Source: Rhodanobacter sp. (GTDB taxonomy: Bacteria; Pseudomonadota; Gammaproteobacteria; Xanthomonadales; Rhodanobacteraceae). Taken from it: DNA of 64,000 bases. Position 1 is the stretch's first letter. Every line of letters begins with the position of its first letter. The notes beneath the pieces were generated by a model. It worked only from the letters and a program-made list of their open reading frames with translations. It was not told the origin of the DNA and made no database searches. Shown here piece after piece: positions 47,950-56,903 of this stretch. Position numbers and translations under genes: made by a program. Location of the stretch: positions 62,001 through 126,000 of the forward strand of contig JANJTA010000012.1 in the NCBI GenBank assembly GCA_024711345.1, written 5' to 3'.

Positions 47950-50163
47950 TTACTGGCGGGCGCTGGTGTCGGTTGCCGCCAGCAGCTTCTGCTGGAATGC
48001 CGCATTGACCGGATAGTCGATCCGCTCTCGCCGCAGCACGGCCAGCAGCGCCGCATCGCGGTAGCCGCTGCTCCACAGTTGGCGGATCACCGGCTGCGCC
48101 TCGGTCTTTCTGCCAAGCGCAAGCAGGGCTTCAATTTGCAACGCCTGCAGCCGGGGATCGCTGCCGCCGCTTTTCACCGCTTTCACCGCACTCAATGCGT
48201 CGTCGCGCAATTGCCGCGCGGCGCTTGCGTCGTCGGTGACCGCGGCAAGCAACAGCTTCGCGCCCACCGTGGCCAGCAAGGTGGCCCGGTCGTCGGGTTG
48301 CTGGGCGAGCAGTGGGTCGAGCATGCTCAGCACGGCCCGGGCCTGCGCTCGCGCCACGTCGGTCCGGCCGGCGGCTCGCGATTGCGCGGCCTGTTCCAGT
48401 CGCGCCTCGGCAAATCCACGCTGCCAGGCAGTGTTGTCCGGGTCCTGTCGGGTCAGGCTGGCGAAGGTCGCCAACGCCTGCGCGGTGAGCGCCGCCGGCG
48501 CGGTCGCGTCGCCGTTCAGGCGCCGCAAGCGGCTCAGCTGGGTGGCGTACAGTGCCGCATGTTCCTGGAAGTCGGTATTGCCCGGATCGGCCGTCCGCAA
48601 CTGCATGGCGATGTCGACCGCCTGCTGCAATCCAGCGATGCCAGAGGTGACATTGCCGGCCAGTGCCTGCGTACGCCCCAGGATGGCGTGCACGGTCAGC
48701 ATGCTGTCACGCTGGCTGGTGTCCTTGGGATCGCGCGCCGCCAGCGCAGACTCGATCGCGTCGTCGGCGGCGTATTCCGCGATCGCTGTAGCCAGCTCAC
48801 CACGCATCAGCGCCAGCTTGCCGAGATTGTTGTGTGCCACGCCTAGCGATGCCGCCCACTCGGCATTGCCGGGCTGGGCCGCGACCAGCTTGCGCATCAG
48901 GAGCAGCATGCTCCGGTACGAGAGCATTGCATCGTCCAGTCGGCCGCGCGCCTCCATCGCATGGCCGAGGTTGTTGTCGATCGTCGCCAGCTGGAACTGC
49001 AGTTGCGTGTCATCCGGCGCGAGCACGCGCGCGCGCTGCAGGATGGCCTGCGCCGCCACGAAATCCCGCTGCGCGGCGTCCAGCCGTCCCTGCCGCCAAT
49101 GGGTCATGCCGATGAACGCGTGGATTTCCGCGACGGCCAGCTGCCGCGGCACATCGGCGGGCGCGCCATCGGCGAGCGCACCCGCCAGCTTCAGGGCTGC
49201 CTGATAGGACGTCATCGCCGCAGGCAGATGGCCCTGATCAAGCCGCATGCTGCCGATCTTCTCCAGCGCCTTGGCGCGCTGGGCCAAGGCCTCGTCGGTC
49301 ACATCGGCGGTCGGCAACGCCTGGAAGTAGCTCATCGCGTGGTCGTCCACCGCTTCCAGGAGGTCCAGCCGCGAGGTTCGTGCCAGCTTGTCGTTGAGGT
49401 CGCCGAGCATGAAATTGACCAGACTCTCGGCCTGCTTCTGCCGGCGCTCGGCGGCCTGGCTGGCGACCACGGCGGCATGGCGGGCGATCAGCGCGGTGAT
49501 CGCCAGGGCGGTGGTCCCCGCCATCACGATCAACGCCAGCGTGGCCAGCGCCGCCATGCGCCGGGCGCGTCGCTGCAATTCGCGTCGCTTCAGCACGTCC
49601 AGGCCGACGTCGAGCATGCCGGCGATCAGCTTCAGCTTGGCGTTGGCCTTGCCGTCCTTGCCCGGGCGCACGTCGGCGGCGATCGGCTCGGTGCGCTGGT
49701 GGCTCAACTCGCCGTCCGCGCCGAGTGGATGACGCAGCGCCGGCGCGAAGCATTCCTCGGCGACGCGGCCGGGCAGCTCGCTGGCGCCGGGTTCGCCGTC
49801 CACGATCAGGCAGAAGATGCGCTCGCTGCGCCCGAGCCGCTTGAACGCCAGCACCTCCTCGTTGACCCAGCGCGAACTTGCCGAGTGCGGCGAACAGATC
49901 ACCAGCAGGCTTTCCGACTGGGCCAGCGCCTCGTTGACCTTGCGGCCCAGGTCGGTGGCGCTGGCCAGTTCGTCGCGGTCGCGGAAGATCGGCGCGAGGC
50001 GGGCGGGGATCTCGCCGAACGCCGTCGCCTGGCCGACCAGGCGCTTCGGCACCGCGTAGGTCTCCAGCGCCCGGTGCAGCCAGCCCGCCCAGGCCTTGTC
50101 CCGGTGGCTGTAGCTGATGAAGGCGCGGTACCGGCATGCCGGCGTCGCCGAGGCTGGCGTCAT
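47950..50163 (-). CDS. TIR-domain protein with one TM helix and TPR-like C-terminus
   Basis: A 737-residue protein. Residues 11-150 are a TIR domain of the bacterial toll/interleukin type: YRAFISYSHRDKAWAGWLHRA, PIFRDRDELASATDLG, LLVICSPHSASSRWVNEEV (candidate catalytic Glu in WVNEE) and RIFCLIVDG. A single hydrophobic helix is at 203-226 and the remainder is TPR-like. TIR domains of this kind can hydrolyse NAD+ or make a cyclic signal. It leads a minus-strand group with two small proteins and a SLOG-TM protein. MTPASATPACRYR at 50163 is chosen as start because residues before it are unconserved. Confidence 0.82.
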   Translation of the reverse strand: MTPASATPACRYRAFISYSHRDKAWAGWLHRALETYAVPKRLVGQATAFGEIPARLAPIFRDRDELASATDLGRKVNEALAQSESLLVICSPHSASSRWVNEEVLAFKRLGRSERIFCLIVDGEPGASELPGRVAEECFAPALRHPLGADGELSHQRTEPIAADVRPGKDGKANAKLKLIAGMLDVGLDVLKRRELQRRARRMAALATLALIVMAGTTALAITALIARHAAVVASQAAERRQKQAESLVNFMLGDLNDKLARTSRLDLLEAVDDHAMSYFQALPTADVTDEALAQRAKALEKIGSMRLDQGHLPAAMTSYQAALKLAGALADGAPADVPRQLAVAEIHAFIGMTHWRQGRLDAAQRDFVAAQAILQRARVLAPDDTQLQFQLATIDNNLGHAMEARGRLDDAMLSYRSMLLLMRKLVAAQPGNAEWAASLGVAHNNLGKLALMRGELATAIAEYAADDAIESALAARDPKDTSQRDSMLTVHAILGRTQALAGNVTSGIAGLQQAVDIAMQLRTADPGNTDFQEHAALYATQLSRLRRLNGDATAPAALTAQALATFASLTRQDPDNTAWQRGFAEARLEQAAQSRAAGRTDVARAQARAVLSMLDPLLAQQPDDRATLLATVGAKLLLAAVTDDASAARQLRDDALSAVKAVKSGGSDPRLQALQIEALLALGRKTEAQPVIRQLWSSGYRDAALLAVLRRERIDYPVNAAFQQKLLAATDTSARQ

Positions 50164-50284
50164 GACGCATCGCGCTCCCGCGCGAGGTGATGCACTCCCT
50201 TGCCGGGAACCCTCCCCCATCCGCTCGACCGGACCTTGGGCACCCAGCCACCCCTCGGGCGGCACCCGTAGGGAAGAACGCTAG

Positions 50285-50319
50285 CACCAAAAATGTGATG
50301 TAAATCTCATTTTTTGGTG
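50285..50319. promoter_or_regulatory. AT-rich inverted repeat between divergent genes
   Basis: CACCAAAAATG (50285-50295) is mirrored by CATTTTTTGGTG (50308-50319) around 12 bases. It lies between the divergent TIR operon and the gene at 50473, so it cannot be a terminator for either; an operator or a nucleoid-protein site is plausible. Confidence 0.4.
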
Positions 50320-50472
50320 GTGGGAGCCGATTTCACGGTCCGTTTTTTTGCGACCCGCGGCTGGCCCCCTTCCGCCTCGGGCCTGGCCACCCCGAAGCCG
50401 CGACGCTCCCGGCTGCCTGGCAGGGACCGCCGGCATGCGGGCGATGCCGGCCGGGTGCAGAATGTCGCCATC

Positions 50473-51099
50473 ATGAGAAGCCTGACCGCGGGAATCCGTT
50501 GCTTGGCTGCCGCCATGCTGTTGGCCGCAGCGCCGACGGCCGGCGCCCAGAACATCTACAAATGCACGCAGGGTGGCCAGGTCGCCTACACCGACCACCC
50601 CTGCCCGAACGGCAGCGGCGAGCTGCTGCACCAGGCCGACGACACCGAAGTCATCGACCGCTACCTGCGCCTGGGCCAGGACGAGCTGGCCAAGCGCTAT
50701 GCGCAATCGCGCCATCTCGAAGCGCTCTACCAGCAGCGCGTCGACGCCCGCCAGCAGGCCATGGACGAGAAGGCCCAGCGCGATGCCGACGAGGCCTATG
50801 CGGCGCAGCAACGCGCCGAGGAGGCCCAGCAGCAGGCGCTGGCCGACCAGGCAGCGGCACAGGCCGCCGACCGCGACCGGCTGCAGGCCGAGAACGCGGC
50901 GCTGCGCCAGCAGAACGCGGACTACCAGAACCAGCTGAGCCAACCGGTCTACAACGCCCCGCCCGCCTACTGGATCCCGCCGTATCCACGCCGCCACCGC
51001 GACCACGACGGCGACCACGGCCAGCATCCGCCGCCGGTATCGGACCAGCCGATCTTCCACCCCTGCAAGCAGCTCGCCGGCGGCCGCACGCAGTGCTGA
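50473..51099 (+). CDS. DUF4124-domain secreted coiled-coil protein
   Basis: A 208-residue protein: signal peptide (about 1-25, PTAGAQ), the DUF4124 motif NIYKCTQGGQVAYTDHPC at residues 26-43, then a long alpha-helical, Gln/Ala-rich coiled coil (about 65-155), a Pro/His-rich stretch and a terminal Cys. Function unknown; probably periplasmic. Its stop is 18 bases from the convergent PAP2 gene. Confidence 0.8.
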   Translation: MRSLTAGIRCLAAAMLLAAAPTAGAQNIYKCTQGGQVAYTDHPCPNGSGELLHQADDTEVIDRYLRLGQDELAKRYAQSRHLEALYQQRVDARQQAMDEKAQRDADEAYAAQQRAEEAQQQALADQAAAQAADRDRLQAENAALRQQNADYQNQLSQPVYNAPPAYWIPPYPRRHRDHDGDHGQHPPPVSDQPIFHPCKQLAGGRTQC

Positions 51100-51117
51100 T
51101 GCGGCGGCCCGCGCGCC

Positions 51118-51738
51118 TCACTTGAAGCGGTGGATGAAGCCGACCCGGAAGCCACCCGGCAGCCAGCTGACGATCAACGGCGAATCCCGGTGCGCCGCCC
51201 ACAGGCCGATCCCGGTGCCCACCGCGGCGCCGACCAGCACGTCGCTCTGCCAATGGCCATGCGTCTTGACCCGCGCCACCGCGTCGTAGGCCGGCAGCAG
51301 GGCCAGCGCGTACACGGCCGGATGGTCGCGCCCGTAGGTGACGATGAACGGCGTGACCGCCGCCGAGATCGCCGCCACTTCGCCGCTGGGAAAGCTCTGC
51401 GCATGGCTGCCGGCGAAGAAGTCGTTGGGGTCGTCGGTCTGCGAAGGGCGCTTGCGCTGGAAGGTGTACTTCATCGCCTCGACACCGAGGCCGGTCACCG
51501 CCATCGCATCCACCGAGCGCCAGAAGGTGTCGCCCAGCTGGTCGTTGTCGCCGAACACCAGGGCGCCGCCGAGCACCGTGCCGATGGTGCCGTACAGCAG
51601 CGCGTTCTGGTCGGAGCGGTTCCAGATGCCGCTGTTGTCGTAGTGGACGCGGTGGTCGATGCCGAACGGCCCCCCCGCATGGACGCCGCCGGAAACCAGG
51701 AGTGCGCCAACCAACAGCCAGAATCGCAATGCAGGCAT
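51118..51738 (-). CDS. PAP2-family phosphatase-like protein, PSGE variant
   Basis: A 206-residue protein: signal peptide (about 1-21), then phosphatase motifs KYTFQRKRP (C1), SFPSGEVAAI (C2) and VKTHGHWQSDVLVG (C3). The histidine of the usual PSGH is Glu here. In this family C2 His is the general acid, so activity may be altered; related xanthomonad proteins may carry the same change. It would act in the periplasm on lipid or sugar phosphates. Confidence 0.78.
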   Translation of the reverse strand: MPALRFWLLVGALLVSGGVHAGGPFGIDHRVHYDNSGIWNRSDQNALLYGTIGTVLGGALVFGDNDQLGDTFWRSVDAMAVTGLGVEAMKYTFQRKRPSQTDDPNDFFAGSHAQSFPSGEVAAISAAVTPFIVTYGRDHPAVYALALLPAYDAVARVKTHGHWQSDVLVGAAVGTGIGLWAAHRDSPLIVSWLPGGFRVGFIHRFK

Positions 51739-51928
51739 CTCACGGCTCCCGCATGACAGGCAGCGCCTGCCTTCCCGCCCGAACGCTACGCAGCCCGGCT
51801 TTCAACCCGCTTACAGAATGGGGTCGCGACGCCGGCTCCGATTGACGGGGCGTCCGGGGCAGAGGACAGTGGCAGCACCGGGACGCGCCAGGTTGCGCCT
51901 TCGCCAACGGCGACCCGAGGAGGCCGTC

Positions 51929-52498
51929 ATGAAAGCCATCCAGCTCCCCTTGCTGCTCGCCTTGCTGGCCGCCGGTACGGGCGCGGCCGTGGCTTCCTCC
52001 GGTTCGCTCAACGAGTTCCGACCCAAGGTCCTGCCGGTACTGGTGCAGGTGAACGCGCAGGGCAAGGTCACCACCGCCTCGCCGGCAATGGAACTGCCGC
52101 CTTCGCTCGTGCGGCTGATGCGCGCGAACCTTGACGAAATGATCAGCAAGCCGGCCACCGACAGGAAGGGACGCCCGATCGCCAGCCAGTTCATCATCAA
52201 CCTGACGCTGTTGACCACGCCCAATGCCAGCGGCAACTACGACGCGAAGTTCTCCTACGTTTCCACCTCGCCGGTGCCGGCGGGCTCCTGGTACTGGGTG
52301 CACATCGACGGCCACCGGCTGGCGCTGGCCAGCCAGGATTCCTTCAACCGCGGGATGCGGCTGCGTTACGGTCACCGCGACATGAACCGAAGCTGGAACA
52401 GCCCGAATTATCGGGCCACGCCCATGCCCGCCATGCAAAACACGATCCGCAACGCCCCCGGCGCCGCACCGGCGCGCACTCCCGCCACAGGCCACTGA
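51929..52498 (+). CDS. hypothetical secreted protein
   Basis: A 189-residue protein with a signal peptide (about 1-22, AVASS). The mature part begins GSLNEFRPKVLPVLVQVNAQGKV, has an alpha/beta appearance and ends in an Ala/Pro-rich low-complexity tail. GAGGAGG lies 6-12 bases before the ATG, a strong ribosome site. I do not recognise the family. Confidence 0.75.
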   Translation: MKAIQLPLLLALLAAGTGAAVASSGSLNEFRPKVLPVLVQVNAQGKVTTASPAMELPPSLVRLMRANLDEMISKPATDRKGRPIASQFIINLTLLTTPNASGNYDAKFSYVSTSPVPAGSWYWVHIDGHRLALASQDSFNRGMRLRYGHRDMNRSWNSPNYRATPMPAMQNTIRNAPGAAPARTPATGH

Positions 52499-52504
52499 AT
52501 CGAC

Positions 52505-52800
52505 GTGGCATTCGTGCGCAAGGCTCAAGGCCTTGCACGCGAGCGCCGTACCCTCGATCGCAAGGGCGCCGGGCGCGAAGTGCCGAGCTTCCGGACTTTG
52601 CGCGCAAGGCCTCCGGCTTCCCGCATGACGCCTGGAGTCTTTCGCACGAGCCTTCGAACTCCGTACGCAAGGCTCCAGGGCGTGAAACCGCAACACCTGA
52701 AACTCCGCACGCAAGGCCGCAAACCTTGCCCGCCACGCCGACAACTCCGATAACAGGACCTTGGTCCTCGCGCGCAAGATTCCGAGGCCTTGCGCTTCGC
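52505..52800. repeat. degenerate 21-22 bp tandem repeat tract
   Basis: This roughly 300-base gap consists of about twelve degenerate units with the core cGCAAGGC or cGCGCAAG followed by ccgnaactc. Clear examples are cgtacgcaaggctccag, gcacgcaaggccgcaaac and ttgcgcgcaaggcctccgg. The minus-strand frames give 7-residue repeats of the LRAKSEx kind. I see no gene. It lies just before the broken Mrr-like gene. Confidence 0.6.
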
Positions 52801-52924
52801 CGTTTTCGCCTTGCGCGTCGGTATCAAACCGTTGCGGACGGATGCTCCACCGCGGCCAGCCGGTTTTCCCGCGCGGAGGTTTGCAGTACGGTGGCCGCGC
52901 CAGGGATCGCTCAGGGGGAGTGAA

Positions 52925-53896
52925 ATGGCGAAACGCACGACAAGCGGCTTCGAGCAAATCGCGGCCATGCCATGGTGGCTCGGCATCCTGATTGGCCTGA
53001 TCGGGTATGTCGCGATACGACACGGCATCGGCTGGTACCTCGCGTCCAGCCATAGTCCCGTTCTTGCCGGCATGGGCCGGATGCTGGCGGCCGGCGCCTA
53101 CGCCCCACTCGCGTGGATACTGCTGATCGGCTGCTAGCTCGCCGCCCTCGCCTCCTTCATCGGCCGCGGTCGCCGGCGGCAGTTGCTCGACAGCCAGACC
53201 GGTATCGACAGCCTGCGCCGGATGAGCTGGCGGCAGTTCGAGCAACTGGCCGGCGAAGCCTTCCGCCGCCAGGGCTACGCCGTCGAAGAAACCGGCCTCG
53301 GCGGCGCCGACGGCGGCATCGACCTGATCCTGCGCAAGGGTGGCAAGACCACCCTGGTGCAATGCAAGCAATGGCAGAACTGGCAGGTCGGCGTCAAAGT
53401 CGTGCGCGAGATGTACGGCCTGCTGATGCATCACCAGGCCGCCGCGGTGAAGATCGTCGCGCTCGGCGACTACACCAGCGAAGCACGGCATTTCGCCCAT
53501 GGCAAACCGATCGAACTGATCCACGGCGGCGAGCTGATTGCCACGGTGCGCGAGCTGCAAACCGGCAAGGCCCGCGCCACCCATCCGCTGGATACGCCGC
53601 TGGCGCTCGGCGGAAGCATTGTCGCCAGCCTACTCCTGATTGCGGGACTCTCGCCTTCCACGGCGAGCACTCCGCAGGCACGGCCGATCGTTACGTCTCC
53701 CGCCGTCTTCCAGCCCACACCCAGACCGAAACCCCCGCCGATCCCCCATCGCTCCCCAGCACCGACTCCACGCACCCAGCCAGTGATCTACGCAAGCGAC
53801 TCGCAGAACGACGCAGAGTTGCGCGAGTGGAAAAAGAGGAACGCCGAGTCGATGAAGATTCTGGAGAAGACGACGAAGGAAATGTCGTTGCGGTGA
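52925..53896 (+). pseudogene. Mrr-like restriction endonuclease split by an in-frame amber stop
   Basis: Codons from ATG 52925 (MAKRTTSGFEQIAAMPWWL) encode two membrane helices and stop at TAG 53135-53137 (ILLIGC*). The same frame continues without a break through LAALASFIGRGRRRQLLDS to 53896. The second part carries the Mrr nuclease core: MSWRQFEQLAGEAFRRQGY, GGADGGIDLILRKGG and VQCKQW (D, then QxK). A further TM helix and Pro-rich tail end it. Related proteins have the two parts in one chain, so the amber is likely a recent nonsense mutation. Downstream translation might restart at TTG 53183 or ATG 53223. Confidence 0.8.
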
Positions 53897-54019
53897 CGCC
53901 GCACCATGCTGCGACATTCAAAAAAAGAATGACTCTTGCATCCTAAATCCGAAAATAGTCATTCCAAAATTAGATTTCATTCAGATCACGATAAGTAACG
54001 AACACCTAGAGGGATCGAA

Positions 54020-55663
54020 ATGCCAGATGTAAGACTGGAGCACTTCCAACGGGCGGCCGCCGATATAGGTGCACATGGCGACAACGATACGCTCCCCTTC
54101 GATATCGACACAAAATTCGTTTCCGTCAAACAAGCCGAGCTGGCACGCGCAGCCCACGCATTCTTCGAGGAGCTGCAAAGAGACAGTGAAACAAATAGCG
54201 CGAGAAAAATTTCGCAACTAAGCGTATTTAGCGAACGACTTCTAGCTCCTACAGGCCCAACGGGTTTTCGCATTGTTACAAAAATTCAACCGTTCTGGAC
54301 GATCTACTTCAATGGGCTTGGGGTAGCAATTGCTGAGGCATTGGAAAATAACCGCGATAATCGGACGCATTCGTACAGATTTTTACATGACGGTGGAAGT
54401 ACCTTATTCAACAGAGATTATTCATGGAAAACATTTCGAGAAGTCACAGTACACGAAACTAATAATTTGCCTCAAGAAGCAATTATCGTTCAAACTGATA
54501 TCTCAGGATTCTATGAACATATATCGCACCATTATTTAGTCAACTTCATTGACGATCTGTTTCCAAACAACAAGCGCATCGGAAATCAAGTAAACGCCCT
54601 CCTTAACAAGTTTTCGGCCGGAAGATCGTTCGGCCTACCTGTTGGTGGCCAGTGCTCGCGAATTCTGGCAGAGCTTTTTATGAATTCAGTCGATCGTCAA
54701 ATGACTGCGGCAGAAATAAAGTGGCATAGATATGTCGACGATTACGTGTTAATAACAAATTCAAACGCGGACGCATACAAGGAACTCGCATTTTTATCGC
54801 ACACACTATCTGACTACGGTCTCGCCTTGAATAAAACAAAAACGGTGATGTTGACCTCTAAACATTATTCAGACTATGTTGCAACACTTCTTGGCAACGA
54901 TGACGATGAAGCAGGAAAGCTAAGAGAGATCGACTTACATTTCGATCCCTACTCAGATACCGCGGATGAAGATTACGATTCACTTAAGCAAACCATAGAA
55001 GGCCTGCAAGTTCAGAAGCTTCTAAATCGCGAACTGGAGAAGGGATTACCGGATACCTTCCTAGTAACACAAATCGGAAGAACCCTCAGATTGCAGGAGC
55101 CGGAAGTTGCGATTCAATTGGCAACAACTCTTCTCAGCCAAGGAAACCTGCACGCCTTTCGCGCGTCTTGGTCAACCATAATGCGCGGAATTGCAAATCT
55201 TCGCGCCACCGAAGATTACGCCGATATCTCCGAGATGCTCGATCAGCTTTTGGATTTCATCCCAGACCATTCAACGCATCTACTACAAGCGGAAGCGAAC
55301 CTTCTGCACTACCTCCGAACGCTGAGGTTCACGCCAACGGCGCGCCGCATGGCCTTCGTACAGCGAACATACAACGCGGCGCGATCCGACACCGTAAAGA
55401 GAGCCTGTATCGATTGCTGGCGACATTGGAGGGATCGAGCCGCTTTCACCTCGGTTCGAGGCCGGTGGAACGAGCTCAGCCCCGAGTGCCAACGCCTAGT
55501 CTGGCTTTCAGCGTCTTTTTTTGGTGATCAAGGGGATGGATTTAAGCGACAGGTCGGCCCCAACCTTGACAACGCCTGGCGGCTTGGAATTGAACGTCAG
55601 AATGTAGCCAGCTATGCCTCAATTTACAGAGAATGGTGTGATGACCCGTCTACCAATGCATGA
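54020..55663 (+). CDS. reverse transcriptase of the unknown-group/DRT/Abi type
   Basis: A 547-residue RNA-directed DNA polymerase. Motif A is IVQTDISGFYEHI (D160), motif B GLPVGGQCSRILAELF (205-220), motif C HRYVDDYVLIT (YVDD 238-241) and motif D/E ALNKTKTVML. An N-terminal HSYRF (117-121) after PFWTIYFNGLG is like the xSYR element of defence-type RTs. Beyond the palm there are about 270 helical residues with no nuclease or maturase domain, as in DRT/Abi proteins. The codons are AT-rich in contrast to the genome. GAGGG precedes the ATG. The stop lies inside the next gene, a predicted nuclease. A group II intron RT is unlikely; a retron would need an msr-msd RNA, which I could not see upstream. 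Confidence 0.88.
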   Translation: MPDVRLEHFQRAAADIGAHGDNDTLPFDIDTKFVSVKQAELARAAHAFFEELQRDSETNSARKISQLSVFSERLLAPTGPTGFRIVTKIQPFWTIYFNGLGVAIAEALENNRDNRTHSYRFLHDGGSTLFNRDYSWKTFREVTVHETNNLPQEAIIVQTDISGFYEHISHHYLVNFIDDLFPNNKRIGNQVNALLNKFSAGRSFGLPVGGQCSRILAELFMNSVDRQMTAAEIKWHRYVDDYVLITNSNADAYKELAFLSHTLSDYGLALNKTKTVMLTSKHYSDYVATLLGNDDDEAGKLREIDLHFDPYSDTADEDYDSLKQTIEGLQVQKLLNRELEKGLPDTFLVTQIGRTLRLQEPEVAIQLATTLLSQGNLHAFRASWSTIMRGIANLRATEDYADISEMLDQLLDFIPDHSTHLLQAEANLLHYLRTLRFTPTARRMAFVQRTYNAARSDTVKRACIDCWRHWRDRAAFTSVRGRWNELSPECQRLVWLSASFFGDQGDGFKRQVGPNLDNAWRLGIERQNVASYASIYREWCDDPSTNA

Positions 55664-56375
55664 TCCTCGAACGGTCGCGCGCGACATTCCAGGAATATTT
55701 GATTCGATATTCCCACAGTTGACACCAGGGATCGTTGCTCACTTTAACCGCACCATGGAGTCGTCGGAATGTGAGGCCATTCCCATCGCCTTGGTACAAG
55801 AGAGCAAACTCCAAAAAGCGATGCTTTTCGAGCTTGGTTTTGCCGTTGGCGAAAAACTACTAGCAGGTAATAATATCGACTGGGACGAATGTCTACGCAT
55901 TGCGACGGCTCGGCAAAGACGGCATTTTGACGCGCAACTACCCACAAGCATTACCACATTAGACATGCATATTGCTGAAACGGTCGGAAAAAATATTTAT
56001 TATATGCTTTCCGAATTGTCTGCCTCTCGTCGCCAACCAGTGATGCTGAGCCTAACGATTCCTGGTTTTCAGTGGATTTCTTCAGGACAGGGGGATTTCG
56101 CAATCGGGCCAACACTTATAGAGGTTAAATGTAACAGCAGGAATTTTTCTTCCTCTGATTATCGGCAAATTGTTATGTATTGGCTATTGAGCTTCGCCGC
56201 ATCAGTGGAAAGCGACAGTCTAGAATGGTCGGATGCAGTTCTATTGAATCCCCGTTCGACGTACTACGTTGAATTTGATTTCGATGAATTCTTGGACGTC
56301 ATAAGTTCCGGTCGAACCAAAATTGAAATTCTCGGACTTTTCTATTCTATGGTGGGGACGCGTGAAATAAGGTGA
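55641..56375 (+). CDS. PD-(D/E)XK nuclease-like partner of the reverse transcriptase
   Basis: A 244-residue protein. Residues 150-163 read QGDFAIGPTLIEVK, giving D152, E161 and K163 of the PD-(D/E)XK site. QIVMY at 176-180 is the QxxxY motif of the RecB/Cas4-like subgroup. The N-terminal 130 residues are helical and unrecognised. ATG 55641 overlaps the RT gene by 23 bases (an ATG at 55614 would overlap by 50), so translation is coupled. Composition is AT-rich like the RT. Cutting of phage or RT-made DNA is inferred. Confidence 0.75.
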   Translation: MTRLPMHDPRTVARDIPGIFDSIFPQLTPGIVAHFNRTMESSECEAIPIALVQESKLQKAMLFELGFAVGEKLLAGNNIDWDECLRIATARQRRHFDAQLPTSITTLDMHIAETVGKNIYYMLSELSASRRQPVMLSLTIPGFQWISSGQGDFAIGPTLIEVKCNSRNFSSSDYRQIVMYWLLSFAASVESDSLEWSDAVLLNPRSTYYVEFDFDEFLDVISSGRTKIEILGLFYSMVGTREIR

Positions 56376-56848
56376 GGCACGACAGATAACGGACCAGGAT
56401 GGTCCGCTGCTCTGCCCGGGGCCCCTGTGCGGCGGTGAGTTGGGGACGACAGGCCGCGTAGTGGGAGTCGATAGGGACGTCGACTCCTTTTCGCACGGGC
56501 AGGCGACGGCATGGATGCTAGAGTTGAGGCAACGCAGGAGCAGTTGCCCGATGCCCGTTCGAAAAGCCCGGCCCCGGCTCACGGACTTGCCGCCCATGGA
56601 CGGGCGGCAAGCGCCAAGCGGGGTGTCGTTTTCTCTTGGTTACTTTTCTTTTGGACAAGCAAAAGAGAAGTAACTCGCTCTCCGAAGGAGGACGAAAGCT
56701 CTGCGCCCTGATGCCGAGGTGAAGAAATGCAGATGCGATTCCTGCCTTCGCAGGAATGACGAGCAGAGAGTGTGGCGATAGCCGATCCTCACCCCCGACC
56801 CTCTCACCCACAAGGGGACTTCCTTCGGTCGCTGGAGGGAGAGGGAGC
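56376..56848. repeat. intergenic mosaic of interspersed repeats
   Basis: No credible gene. It contains the hairpin CTTGCCGCCC/GGGCGGCAAG (56586-56611), an imperfect 15-base inverted repeat GTTACTTTTCTTTTG (56639-56653) with 56660-56674, a ttcctgccttcgcaggaat palindrome (56741-56759) and CT-rich tracts near 56780-56845. These resemble the interspersed repeats common in Xanthomonadales genomes. They form the right edge of the RT islet. Confidence 0.6.
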
Positions 56849-56877
56849 AAAAAAAAGCCCGCCGAATGGCGGGCTTT
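56849..56877 (-). terminator. rho-independent terminator of htpG
   Basis: On the minus strand a 10-base stem AAAGCCCGCC-attc-GGCGGGCTTT (56854-56877) is followed by a run of eight T (56849-56856 as A on the plus strand). It is a textbook intrinsic terminator, 26 bases after the htpG stop. Confidence 0.92.
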
Positions 56878-56903
56878 CTCACATCAGCAAGGCGGCTCGC
56901 GCC

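Noticed and set aside
52505..52800. possible CRISPR array
   Set aside because: Repeats are too degenerate, spacing 21-22 bp leaves no spacers, and no cas gene is near.
53897..54019. retron msr-msd RNA upstream of the RT
   Set aside because: No inverted pair or TCC-like branching G layout visible in the 120 bases; RT lacks typical retron context. It cannot be excluded without covariance models.
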